Source of the DNA: Stephanodiscus triporus
Taxonomy: Eukaryota; Bacillariophyta; Thalassiosirophyceae; Thalassiosirales; Thalassiosiraceae
NCBI GenBank assembly: GCA_036939755.1
Contig: JALLAZ010000523.1
Span: 1-14,400 of the forward strand
Direction of reading: 5' to 3'
DNA: 14,400 bases
Below the pieces are notes generated by a model that ran no database searches, was not told the DNA's origin, and saw nothing but the letters and a program-made list of their open reading frames with translations. Each line of letters starts with the position of its first letter. Within the stretch, counting starts at the first letter, position 1. Shown here one piece after another: positions 1 to 9,234 of this stretch. The position numbers were made by a program, and so were the translations under genes.

Positions 1-160
1 CCACCTTCCTCCACCTTCCTCCCCCTCCCTCCCCTTCCCACCCTGCCTCCCCCTCCCCCCTCCCCCTCGCACCCCCCTCGCCCAACCTCGCTACCCATTG
101 CCCACCCTTGCTCCCCCTCCCCCTCCCTCCTTCCCCCAAACCATCACTCACCGCTTTTTT
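1..160. repeat. C/T-rich low-complexity tract
   Basis: Almost every base in about the first 145 positions is C or T, arranged as loose CCTCC/CCTTCC/CCCTCC units without a fixed period. It is an imperfect polypyrimidine (polypurine on the other strand) run rather than a tandem array of one unit. Such tracts can form triplex or other non-B DNA and are prone to assembly error; that is general knowledge, not seen here. It probably continues beyond the left edge of the window. Confidence 0.8.
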
Positions 161-1232
161 AGTACTGCCTCCGCGGCAAGAGGAGTGCGACGACCAACGA
201 CCGCGGGGAGGCGGAGGAAGACCCCAGGGAGTATGAGGAGAAGAGCGTCACCCGGAGAATGAGGATGAGGATTAGGAGAATGATGACGATGATAGGGATT
301 GCGCCAAAAAAAGTTGTTGATGACATTGCATCATCACGCCAGTGGCGAGGACTAAGCCATTTGATGTTAGATCACCGTCGCAACCCCCCCACCATCGTTG
401 CAACTGCAGCTGGCGTGATAATGTCCCGGCGGTGGCCCCTCCCCCCCATCGTTGCACCCACACGACAGAGGCATGAAAAAGAACAAACAAAGACAAGATC
501 GCCACTACCCGCAGGGTCCCTTACCTTAAGGAGAAGGTGGGAGAATAAGGCAGAGCGAAGTGCTGCCCAGCGGTGGGCGGTGGATATTGGTGGTGCGGGT
601 GAGAGTGAGGGAGAGTTTGAGAACACGGACATTATGAACGTTCAACAAGATATAATTTTTCTAACTTAGATGCAAATTCGAAAAAACAAATCGACAATGC
701 AAAAAATGACAATCAACGCGAGAAATTTGTCAAATAAAGTTGATACAACATGTATAAAATGTGACATGGGGCATTAAACAACTTCTGATGTATGTTCCAT
801 GATAATGGGGTGTACAATTATGATATCTTTATAGCTGCATCATTAATCTATCCGGCCATGATGTTGTATATTGATGAAAGTGTAATGAATTCCAAATGCG
901 ACCAGAACCATGACCGATCGCTGGGCACATGTTCTCATTGCAAGCAAAGGTGCAAACAGAAGAAGCTGATGCTATGCACTCAATGCCAGGAGGTCTCCCA
1001 ACACCCAATATTGCAGTGCAGAATGCCAGCAAGGACACTGGGCCATTCGCCGAGACTGGTGAAATCAGCAGCGTGCTGATCACACTTCATAGTTTGACCA
1101 ATTGTGATGAGTGATTTTGCTGGAACTGGTTTACAAAAATAGTTCACATTACAAATATAAATCCATCTATTTTCCAGACTTACTTAGGTGGTTATAAGTT
1201 TGGTAGGGGTTCCTTAACCAAATCTGGAAAAG
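161..1232. other. Intergenic region, no supported gene
   Basis: Positions 180-300 are purine-rich, and 300-660 contain short overlapping open frames on both strands that translate to arginine-, proline- and serine-rich sequence with no recognisable domain. From about 660 the DNA becomes AT-rich. Positions 792-1114 hold three overlapping open frames of 61-95 codons. One shows several Cys-x-x-Cys pairs, but none gives a family I recognise and all three occupy the same DNA, so I do not call a gene. The last 100 bases lie just downstream of the MFS transporter stop codon and should include its 3' untranslated region. Confidence 0.6.
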
Positions 1233-3188
1233 CTATGCAGGCGTTGTTAAGTCATCATTTACACCTACAGCATCATCATCTGCCGGATCGACAGCAAGCA
1301 GTGCAATGCTGCCGAGAACGATGGCGCCGCCCGCGATCGTGCACGCTATGCCAGGGACGGCATCACCCATGATATCGCAGAAGAAGCCCATGATCAACGG
1401 CGCCACAATGTAAGTTCCATCCCCGATCGCCCTCGGCAGACCCAGGGCGGTCGCCTCGGATCCGGCCGGAGCCTTCTCCTGCGCCAGGGCCGTCAGTGCC
1501 GGACCCTGGGCGGTGGCGCCCACGCTCCATAACAGGACGAGCAATACGAAGGCGAACGCTTCGGGGCTGCCCGATCCGGCGAGGACGGGATCGATCCACG
1601 ACGGATTGGAAGATAATCCCTCGAAAAGGAGGGAGGACGTTGGCCCGCCGCCCCCCTCGTCCACGGACGCCATCGTCGAAGCCATCATTTTCGTCAGGGA
1701 CAGTCCGACCGGGACCAAAGCAAGGGACGAGCCGCCCATCATGCCGAACGCCGCCGCCGCGACGCGCGAGCCTGCCCTGTCCGCCAGGAGACCGCCGAGG
1801 GGGGCCCCGACGAGTCCCGCGAGTCCCGCCGCGGAAAGGAGAAGGCCGGCGCCGGCGGGGCCGCCGAGGTACTCGTCGGCGAGGATGGGCACGATCGCGA
1901 TCTTGCAAGCGTACCCGAACGACGCGCCGGACTGGGCCAATGCGAGCGATCGCCACGTCGGCGATGTCGTGAGCAGTCGTCTCCAGAGTTCGCCGCCTCC
2001 GCCACCGTCGCAGTCCTCGGTTCCTTTCTCGTCTTCGCTTTCGTCTTTGTCTTCGTCGTCTGTAATATTATTATCATCGGACCCCCCAGTCTCGGGCAAT
2101 ACGCCGTATATGACCAGCGCCACGATGGCCGCGGCGCTAACGCAAAGGAAGGCGCTCCGGGGTCCGTACTCCTGAACGACGATCCCTCCCAGCGGCGCGC
2201 CGATGGCTATCCCCAACGCCACGCACGCCTGCTGCAACGCCAGCGCACGTCCGCGCAGACCGGGGGCGCCGTTCGCGAGGTCGGCGAGCATCCCCCTCTC
2301 CCCCGCCTCGGCGTATCCCCTCCCGAGTCCGAGTCCCAATCGCGCCAACACGAGCGATCCGAGATCGGACGAGTACGCGGTGCCGAGGTCGGATATGGCG
2401 ATGACCGCCATCCCCCCCATCATCGCGCGCTTCCGCCCACCCTTCCCGGGGGGGGAGTCTGCGTACTCCCCCGCCGCGCGACTGACGAGGAGGAGTGCGA
2501 GGGCGGGTGCGCCGATCACGACCCCGTTCGACGCGGAGCTCAATCCTATGCTTTGCCCGTACAGCGGTATCGTGGGTATCACCGCCCCCACGCCAAGGAA
2601 TAGGACGAATTGCGACAGGAGGAGGAGGGAGAACGGTCGGAGGACCTCCGGCGGGATGATCATGCCGTCGTCGCCATACGCGTCGTCGTCGGACGTCTCG
2701 TCGTTCCCCCCCCTCCCCCCCCGCGCGGCGCGCGATATGGCCCCCGTCCCGGTTGTGCTCCTCACCGTCGAGTCGAGGTCGAAGTATCGGCCTCGGCGGT
2801 AGGCGGGCGTCGTCGTAGTCGTAGTCGTCGTCCCGGCCGTCTCCTCCTCCCCCCCCTCCTCGCGCTCGCGAGACGCCGGTCCGTCCTCCATCGCCGGCTG
2901 CCGTCGCGAAAACGACAACATCGCACGCGCCCCCGACGACGGACGACCGGGATGATCGCGACGACCATCGTCGTCCGACGCAGGCGTCGTCGCGATCCTC
3001 CCCCCCCCGCCGAGGCATCGATGTCGTCGGAGGCCGGCGGAGACGTAAGCGACGTCGCACCGTCGCGACTGCGGCGTTGCCGCGACCAGGGCGAAGACGA
3101 GGCCGCCATGATAGACGGACGACGACGACGCCGCGAGTGATAGCAATATCGCCGCGGAGAGAGATGATGACGGGGAGGGCCTGCCCAT
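1233..3188 (-). CDS. Major facilitator superfamily (MFS) transporter with long N-terminal extension
   Basis: This is a 651-aa secondary transporter whose substrate cannot be told from sequence. Residues 1-180 are low-complexity and Ser/Gly/Arg/Thr-rich, including a run of Thr near 120-127. The membrane part starts near residue 184. The first half includes an MFS motif A-like loop at about 240-254 (G-E-Y-A-D, then G-R-K-R), a long loop with R-G-R-A-L near 314-318, and a G-A-P-L-G-G motif. A very acidic loop (about 368-400, rich in D and E) separates the halves. The second half has another G-A-P-L-G-G-L-L-A-D-R-A-G-S motif, so the fold is consistent with the usual 12-helix, two-repeat architecture. 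A hydrophobic stretch at residues 11-38 could be a signal sequence, and the long extension could be a targeting region, but there is no clear ASAFAP motif. The true start could be an internal Met (residue 90, 100 or 176), because the extension is very GC-rich and poorly conserved in character. No intron is needed. The gene is divergent from SMC5. Confidence 0.85.
   Translation of the reverse strand: MGRPSPSSSLSAAILLSLAASSSSVYHGGLVFALVAATPQSRRCDVAYVSAGLRRHRCLGGGGRIATTPASDDDGRRDHPGRPSSGARAMLSFSRRQPAMEDGPASREREEGGEEETAGTTTTTTTTPAYRRGRYFDLDSTVRSTTGTGAISRAARGGRGGNDETSDDDAYGDDGMIIPPEVLRPFSLLLLSQFVLFLGVGAVIPTIPLYGQSIGLSSASNGVVIGAPALALLLVSRAAGEYADSPPGKGGRKRAMMGGMAVIAISDLGTAYSSDLGSLVLARLGLGLGRGYAEAGERGMLADLANGAPGLRGRALALQQACVALGIAIGAPLGGIVVQEYGPRSAFLCVSAAAIVALVIYGVLPETGGSDDNNITDDEDKDESEDEKGTEDCDGGGGGELWRRLLTTSPTWRSLALAQSGASFGYACKIAIVPILADEYLGGPAGAGLLLSAAGLAGLVGAPLGGLLADRAGSRVAAAAFGMMGGSSLALVPVGLSLTKMMASTMASVDEGGGGPTSSLLFEGLSSNPSWIDPVLAGSGSPEAFAFVLLVLLWSVGATAQGPALTALAQEKAPAGSEATALGLPRAIGDGTYIVAPLIMGFFCDIMGDAVPGIACTIAGGAIVLGSIALLAVDPADDDAVGVNDDLTTPA
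2650..3130 (-). repeat. GC-rich trinucleotide-like low-complexity DNA within the MFS 5' coding end
   Basis: The stretch encoding the MFS N-terminal extension is dense in CGT/GTC/GAC-type triplets (clear runs near 2808-2835 and 2960-3000) and C-tracts. It translates to Thr, Asp, Arg and Gly runs. All reading frames stay open here for long distances, which makes frame choice and start choice less certain than for the membrane part of the protein. Confidence 0.6.
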
Positions 3189-3331
3189 ATCAATGTAGGA
3201 GAAGATTTTCTCGTGATTGCCGACCGCGAATTAATTGAGCTGAAAAGAAATGGCGCGGGAAACAACTCTCAAAAAAGGTCACCTTGGTACCACTATCGTT
3301 CCTACGTACACACACACAAGGTTAACAAACC
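3189..3331. promoter_or_regulatory. Short divergent promoter between the MFS gene and SMC5
   Basis: Only 143 bases separate the two oppositely oriented start codons, so both promoters and both 5' untranslated regions must lie here or inside the genes. The stretch is AT-richer than the flanking coding DNA. It contains an E2F-type site (listed separately) and a short CA repeat just before the SMC5 ATG. No TATA box is evident. Confidence 0.65.
3252..3262 (-). promoter_or_regulatory. E2F/DP-type binding site upstream of SMC5
   Basis: Read on the minus strand this is TTTCCCGCGCC, a perfect match to the E2F/DP consensus TTTSSCGC and its extended form. It ends 69 bases before the SMC5 start codon. 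E2F factors drive S-phase genes in plants, animals and algae, and SMC5 acts in replication and repair, so the position makes biological sense. A single 8-11-base match can arise by chance in GC-rich DNA, and binding is inferred. Confidence 0.45.
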
Positions 3332-6300
3332 ATGGACGCCACGGACGATAATAATGATATCGACATCGACCGCCCGTCCCAGGAGGAGAGGGACGGCCAC
3401 TACAAACCAGGTTCCATCAAGCGCGTCAAGCTGAAGAATTTCCTCACCTACGATGCGGTGGAATTCTTCCCCGGTCCTCGTCTCAACGTCGTGGTAGGTC
3501 CCAACGGCACTGGCAAGTCGACGATTCTTTGCGCCATCTGCCTCGGCCTTGGCGGCCAACCTCCCCTCCTCGGCCGCGCAGACGACGCGCGTCTGTTCAT
3601 CAAGCACGAGAAGGAAGAGGCGATGATCGAAATCGAGCTGGCGCCGCACTCCGGCAACTCCAACGCCGGCAAGCGCGAGGCCACCCACACGATACGCAGG
3701 GTCATCGATCGCGATCGAGGCAGCGAGAACGGCAAGGGCGCGGGCGCGTCGACCTTCTACATCAACGGGCACAAGTCGAATCTGAAGAGCGTCAAGGAGT
3801 TGGTCTCGGAGCGATATCAGATCCACATCGATAACTTGTGCACCTTCCTGCCGCAGGATAAGGTCGGCAGCTTCTCGGGGTTCGACAAGCAGGCGCTGCT
3901 CGTAGAGACTGAGAAGGCACTTAGCATGACGCTTTACAACACTCACAAGGACTTGATCGAGCTGGAGAGGGCGCTGCAGTCGAGCGGCACCGACGTGGCG
4001 AGCATAGAGGATGAACTGGCGAAGCTGATGAAGGAAAACGAGCGACTAGAGCGCGAGAAGGAATTGATGGAGGAGCGCGCATCGTGCCTCGAGAGGATCG
4101 ATCTGCTGAAGAAGAAGAGGGCGTGGCTAATATTCGATCAGAAGCGGGAGGAGGCCAAGGCCGCGAAGGAGAAGCGCGAGGAGTTGAAAAAGCTCAAGAA
4201 GGAGGCGGACAAGGCCGTGCGGCCGTTGGCCGAGAGGCACGCGCACGTCGAGGGGGAGCATTCGCGCATGCAGGGGAGGTACAAGGCGTCGGAGGCGAAG
4301 CTGAAGAAGGATAAAACTTCGTACGAGGAATGCCTCGTCAAGAGCGACAATTACGCCGACGAGGTCGAGCAGGTTATGAACGAGTACCGCACCATCGACG
4401 CGCAGCAGCGCAGGGCGGAGCGGGACGTGGAGAAGGAACGCGCGCGCCTCGAGCAGATCTTGGACGATGGAAAAGCTTACCCCCCGATCGCAGAGATCGA
4501 TAAGACGATAAAGGAGACGCACAGAGAGATGATAACGATCAAGACCAGAATTAACGGAGAAAGGTCCAAGATGACTGGGATGGTTGAAAGCATCGAGGAT
4601 GCCGAACGGGAGAAGAGGGATGCGTCCGATCGTTTGGGGAGGTTGCAGGACGATAGGAAGTTGCGGCTTGAGAACTTCTGCCGTCAGTTCGATAAGGTGG
4701 GACAGGCTTACAAATTCGTCGATGACAATAGGAAAATGTTCCGTAAAAAGGTGTGGGGGCCAGTCGCAGCCGAGGTGCAGCCTAATAATCAATTGACTGC
4801 ATCCTACCTCGAGAATCACGTTGCCCAGACCACCTGGAAATCCTTCGTGGTGGAATGCAAGGAGGACTATGATCTGCTCTACCGAGAGGTACGCGAGAAG
4901 CGCGGAATTTCCATCAACATCATTATCATCAATGCTGGCAAGGACGTGGTCCCCCCCAGGATGTACTCTAACGAGCGGATGAACGTCTTGAAGAGGGAGC
5001 ATGGATTTTTGTCCTACCTGGACGAGACCTTCACGGCGCCTGACGTGATCATGCAGGCGCTCATCAGTAGGCACAATGTCGACAAGGTTCTCGTTGGAGG
5101 TGAGGGCGTGCACAACTCGCTGGAGCGCAAGGATCTCATTGAGTTCCTTAGCATGAGGGAGTCGAACGACAGTCGTAAGCAGAGTTCGTGCTTCTTCTAC
5201 ACGTACAAAAATTCTTCGTTCAAGTACACGTCACAGGTGTCTCGTTATTCTGGCGAGATCGGAACGGTCACAGACGAGGTCACTTCCGCCAAGATATTGA
5301 AGCCTGGCAGTGATCCCCGGATCAAGGATCAGCTCGCGGAGGCAATTCAAAAGGCCGATTCGATCATTGCAAAGCTTGTTCCCGAGGTTGATGCCATCAA
5401 GGAAGTATTGGCCGAAATAAATGCGCAGGGTCAGAACACCTCGCAGCTGTACAAGCAAGCAAAGAACACCAAGGCTGAGTATGGGACATACCAGATGAAA
5501 CTCAAAAACGCACGCGACAAGCTCGAGGAGGCTCAGGAGAATGCCTCCAAGGACAATGATAAAGAGAAGGCCAAGAAAATTGCCAAAGTTAAGAAGCTAG
5601 TGGAGAATAGCATCGGGATGAGTGAGAATGCGGCGGATTTACACAACCAAATCATGAAGGGCACTCACACGCTGACTGGCCTGAAGATGATGGATGATGC
5701 ATTATCAGAGGTTCTCAGACATTTGTCGTGAGTATTATCTTCTCATGCTTTCGTGGCCTCTGTGTGCGTCAATCCTCATTCCACTTTCTCTTACGTGCAC
5801 ACCTCTTTCCTTCAACGCAGGTCCCAACTCCAGGAGAAACAGGCGGAAACTGTTGAACTCACGAATCAGTACAGGGCCGCGGACAACGAATATAACCAAA
5901 TGAAGGAAATCCTAAAGAAGCTACACAAGGATGCCGAAGCGATCGCTCCCATGACAGAGTGGCGCGATCGGCTTGACCAAGACGGTGAACCTGGATCTCT
6001 CGAGGAGGTTGAAGATGCCCTTGACGAGGCCGAGAACAAGGTGAACTCCATCACGGACAATCCCCACGTCATGCGCCAGTATGAAGAGCGGAAGATCGAG
6101 ATCGCGAGGCTTCAGGAGCAGCTCGAGGACGCTGGCGGGGAGAAGGACATGAAGAAGAAGCAACTTGATCAAAAGTTGACGATTTGGGAATCCAAACTGA
6201 TAAACATTGTGAAGATGGTGAGTGAAAAGTTCAGCTCGTATATGAAGGAGGTAGGATGCGCCGGTGAGGTCCGTCTCTATACCGGAGGAAAGGACTCTCG

Positions 6301-6793
6301 GGAGAATAACGACGGCGAGATCAAATGTTACAACTTCAAGGACTGGGGAGTCGAAATCCTCGTCAAGTTCCGCGAGGCATCCAGTCTTCAAGTCCTCTCC
6401 GCCCAGACCCACTCTGGCGGAGAGCGCTCCGTGAGCACAATCATGTACCTAATGGGATTGCAAAACCTTATGGTCAGTCCCTTCCGATGCGTTGATGAAA
6501 TCAACCAGGGCCTTGATGAACGTAACGAGCGATTGGTCTTCAAGCGTATCGTCGAGAATTCGACTATTCCTGCGGAGTCGTCCAATAATGATCACTGTGG
6601 GCAGTATTTTCTCATCACTCCCAAGTTGCTGCCCAATTTGGAGGGTATGGAGAATGAGAACATCACTGTGCTATTCGTCTTCAGTGGAGCGCATAACTTT
6701 GCCAACTGCCTTGATTGGAATGTTGATAAATTCGTTGATGAAAAGATGCGGTTCCAGACCAAGAGTATGGGAAAGAAGAGGAAGTTCAATTAG
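3332..6793 (+). CDS. SMC5: SMC5, structural maintenance of chromosomes protein 5 (two exons)
   Basis: The coding sequence is join(3332..5727, 5821..6793), giving 1122 aa, close to the usual length of SMC5. SMC5 pairs with SMC6 and Nse subunits in a nuclear ATPase complex that handles recombination intermediates and stalled forks. The N-terminal ATPase half has Walker A G-P-N-G-T-G-K-S at 56-63 and a Q-loop Gln near 175 (F-L-P-Q-D-K-V-G-S-F). Coiled coil, rich in E/K/R/A, fills about 200-470, the hinge about 490-620, and a second coil about 650-940. Exon 2 carries the ABC signature H-S-G-G-E-R-S from residue 996 and Walker B F-R-C-V-D-E-I-N-Q-G near 1020-1029; this form of the signature and Walker B is typical of SMC5 rather than other SMCs. 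The C terminus is basic (G-K-K-R-K-F-N), a possible nuclear signal. The ATG at 3332 is followed by a short acidic leader, as in other SMC5 proteins. The gene converges with leuA; 166 bases separate the stop codons. Confidence 0.97.
5728..5820 (+). other. SMC5: SMC5 intron (93 nt, phase 2)
   Basis: The donor is GTGAGT at 5728 and the acceptor is CGCAG ending at 5820, after a pyrimidine-rich stretch. Splicing joins TC from exon 1 to G from exon 2 to rebuild a Ser codon (residue 799) and continues the coiled-coil frame. Without splicing, a TGA at 5729-5731 ends translation before the ABC signature and Walker B, so a retained intron would give an inactive protein. Confidence 0.95.
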
Positions 6794-6959
6794 ATAATGA
6801 AGCAATCTGTGTTGTGCATGGGTTTAACTCTGTCATTTCGTGATAGACTTATTATTTCTCACTGAAAGGATTTCTCTTACTGATAACAAAATCACAGAAA
6901 AACGAATTCGTTCTGTCATAATGAGCAAGATAAACTTGTATTCTCTTCTTAGTTTACTA
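6794..6959. other. Convergent 3' region between SMC5 and leuA
   Basis: This AT-rich gap of 166 bases must hold the 3' ends of both transcripts, so the two mRNAs may overlap in antisense. I see no gene or strong hairpin in it. Confidence 0.6.
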
Positions 6960-8990
6960 TTAAGCAACTACCACGGGTGCAACGCCCTCAACCGCCACGG
7001 CCCCTCCCATCCCCGTCGTATCCCTCATCTCGCTCGCGGCGGCCATCCGTCGCATCTGCCACGTCAGGAGCTTATTCAACGCCGCGACGTACGCGCGGGC
7101 CGAGGACGTGATGATGTCCGTGTCAGATCCTGATCCCGAAAATTTCTTCTCCCGGAGCTGCGAAGTCTGCGCGTCCATGACCGAGCTGTCGTTCGGCCCG
7201 TTAACCACCGGCTTGATGACCACACGGGTGCTCGCCAGGGCCTCGATGCCCTCGTTGACGGAATTCATCGAGTAAGTCTCGAGGATGACCGACACTCCCA
7301 TGATCTGGTCGATTGCCTTGTAAACGGCGTCGACCGGTCCGGTGCCTGTGGCGCTGACGTACCGTTCGACGCCGTCCGGTCCCATCATCTTGACGGTCGC
7401 GGTGGGTATGCCCGACAGTCCGGTGGTGGCCTGCAATCCCGTGACCCTCCACACCTCGTTGACGTACCCGGCCTGATCGCTTACGAGGCTCTCGAGGTCG
7501 TCGTCGTCTAATCCGCCCTTCTTCTTCTCAGCCACCTCCTTGAACCTGGCGAACACGGCGTTTAGCTTGTCGACGTCGAGGTCGTATCCCAGCTCGCGCA
7601 GGCGTGTCCCAACTGCGTTCCGTCCCGAGTGCTTCCCGAGGACGATGCCAGCCCCCGACTGGGAATCGCCCCGCATCAGCCCGATGCTCTCGGGTGTCAT
7701 GATCTCGTACGTAGTCTTGTCCTTGATCATGCCGTCCTGGTGTATCCCACTCTCGTGCTGGAAGGCGTTGGCTCCGACGATGGCCTTGTGGGGCTGGCAC
7801 TTCATCCCCGTGTACTCGGCGACCATCTTCGAGGTGGAGGTGATGTACACGGGGTTGATCGCCGTGTAGAGACGTCCGGATCCGAGGGGACCGGATCGGA
7901 ACTGCTCGTCGCCCTTCAGTGCCAGGCTCATGACGACTTCCTCCAGGGACGCGTTGCCCGCTCGCTCGCCGATGCCGTTGATGGTGCACTCGAGCTGCCT
8001 GGCGCCGTTCAGCGCCCCCGAGAGGCTGTTGGCCGTGGCCAGTCCCAGGTCGTTCTGACAGTGCGTGCTAAAGACCACGTTCTCGGCCCCCGGGACGTTC
8101 TCCCTCAGCTTCCTGATCAACGTGCCGAACTCCCACGGCATGTTCCACCCGGTGGTGTCCGGTATGTTCAGGGTGGTGGCGCCCGCCTCGATCACCTCCC
8201 CCAGTATCCGATACAGGAATACCGGATCGGATCGACCGGCGTCCTCGGGGCTGAATTCGATGTCGTCGCATCCAAGTCCCCTCGCGAATTTCACGGCGTT
8301 CACTGCGATCTTCACCACCTCGTCCGGGGTCTTGTTCAATTTGCGCTGCATGTGTATGTCGCTCGTGGCTATGAAGGTGTGTATCCTCGGCCTCGCCGCC
8401 CCCCTCACGGCGTCCCACGCCCTCTGGATGTCCTTCTCGTTGGCGCGGCTGAGTCCCGCGATGACGGGGACGTACCCGTCGTCGAAGATCTCGTTCCCCA
8501 CGACGTCCGCGATCTGCTTCACGGCGTTGAAATCGTCCGGACTCGCGATGGGGAATCCCGCCTCGATGACGTCCACGCCAAGCTTGGCGAGGTTCCGAGC
8601 GATTTCGAGCTTCTCGGAGCTAGTGAGGGTTGCGCCGGGGGACTGCTCCCCGTCCCGGAGGGTGGTGTCGAAGATCCGGACGTAGTCAGGGTCGGAGATG
8701 CGGCCGGGGACGTAGGCGGGGCGGGGACGGCGCTTGTGGAGTTCCGAAATAGACGAGTCGGCCGCGGAGGGGAGGGAGGTGGTGGCGGGAATAATGCCGC
8801 CGTTGTATATCCTGGTTATCCTGGGGGTGAAGATGGCGCCGGCGCTGTTGGTGGCGACGACCGATCGTCGGCGGGATGGGATATTATTGGCGGCGTTGCC
8901 CCCGTTGAGATATGAGGAAGGCGCGAATGCCGATGTGGAGCTGGCTGCGTACGCCAGGAAGGCGGCTATTGATGCTGCGTGGATTCTCAT
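6960..8990 (-). CDS. leuA: 2-isopropylmalate synthase, plastid-targeted
   Basis: This enzyme joins acetyl-CoA to 2-oxoisovalerate to make 2-isopropylmalate, the committed step to leucine. The protein is 676 aa. Residues 1-21 form a signal peptide followed by A-F-A-P at 21-24, the diatom-type cleavage and plastid transit junction; Phe22 is the conserved aromatic residue. A transit-like region rich in Ser, Ala and Arg extends to about 95. The TIM-barrel domain has D-T-T-L-R-D-G-E-Q at 108-116, the metal-site H-C-Q-N-D at 310-314 (the Gln form is usual in plant enzymes) and G-I-G-E-R-A-G-N at 339-346. The C-terminal LeuA regulatory domain, which normally carries leucine feedback inhibition, spans about 507-665 and ends with [10 protein letters not shown]. 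All key residues look intact, and no intron is needed. The ATG at 8990 is chosen because it places the signal peptide and ASAFAP motif correctly. A related function, methylthioalkylmalate synthase, is unlikely because that family usually lacks the regulatory domain. Confidence 0.97.
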   Translation of the reverse strand: MRIHAASIAAFLAYAASSTSAFAPSSYLNGGNAANNIPSRRRSVVATNSAGAIFTPRITRIYNGGIIPATTSLPSAADSSISELHKRRPRPAYVPGRISDPDYVRIFDTTLRDGEQSPGATLTSSEKLEIARNLAKLGVDVIEAGFPIASPDDFNAVKQIADVVGNEIFDDGYVPVIAGLSRANEKDIQRAWDAVRGAARPRIHTFIATSDIHMQRKLNKTPDEVVKIAVNAVKFARGLGCDDIEFSPEDAGRSDPVFLYRILGEVIEAGATTLNIPDTTGWNMPWEFGTLIRKLRENVPGAENVVFSTHCQNDLGLATANSLSGALNGARQLECTINGIGERAGNASLEEVVMSLALKGDEQFRSGPLGSGRLYTAINPVYITSTSKMVAEYTGMKCQPHKAIVGANAFQHESGIHQDGMIKDKTTYEIMTPESIGLMRGDSQSGAGIVLGKHSGRNAVGTRLRELGYDLDVDKLNAVFARFKEVAEKKKGGLDDDDLESLVSDQAGYVNEVWRVTGLQATTGLSGIPTATVKMMGPDGVERYVSATGTGPVDAVYKAIDQIMGVSVILETYSMNSVNEGIEALASTRVVIKPVVNGPNDSSVMDAQTSQLREKKFSGSGSDTDIITSSARAYVAALNKLLTWQMRRMAAASEMRDTTGMGGAVAVEGVAPVVVA

Positions 8991-9234
8991 ATTATTGCTG
9001 CGACTGATATAATCGTGGGTGAGGTGAAAATTTCTTCCTAATGAGTTTCGCTTCCGTCTTCCGTCATGGTGGTGTGTGGAGTTAGTGTCTGTTTTTGTTG
9101 AAGGCTTATTGGTGGAGAAAAACGAAGTAACGACGGCCAGGCACTTCGAAGAAGAAAAGTGAGAATGTGAGGGATAACAACATCATCCATCACTGAAAAG
9201 GAGAAGAGTGTAGGTAGTCGTTAAGTCTCCGCCG
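8991..9234. promoter_or_regulatory. Divergent upstream region between leuA and the hypothetical gene at 9235
   Basis: The 244 bases between the two start codons should hold the leuA promoter and, if the gene at 9235 is real, its promoter too. It is purine-rich on the plus strand from about 9110. I recognise no specific regulatory element. Confidence 0.4.

Noticed and set aside
259..669. 136-codon plus-strand frame near the left edge
   Set aside because: The Arg/Met-rich translation comes from purine-rich DNA, with two antisense frames equally open and no domain.
792..1114. Short Cys-x-x-Cys-containing frame, considered as a zinc-binding protein
   Set aside because: The Cys pairs are irregularly spaced, other frames on both strands are also open, and I recognise no family.
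2137..3060. 307-codon minus-strand frame overlapping the MFS gene
   Set aside because: It is Arg/Gly-rich, has no domain, and is a frame-shifted reading of the GC-rich MFS 5' end.
4127..5113. 328-codon open frame antisense to the SMC5 coiled coil and hinge
   Set aside because: It is a by-product of codon composition in SMC5; the leucine-rich translation mirrors Glu/Lys/Gln codons on the other strand.
5753..6793. Separate second gene starting at GTG 5753
   Set aside because: It is exon 2 of SMC5: the ABC signature and Walker B need the Walker A half in exon 1, and the intron with GTGAGT and CAG borders joins the two in frame.
7629..8915. 428-codon open frame antisense to leuA
   Set aside because: It lies opposite the well-supported leuA catalytic domain. 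GC-rich third positions keep the opposite frame open, and the translation shows no recognisable domain.
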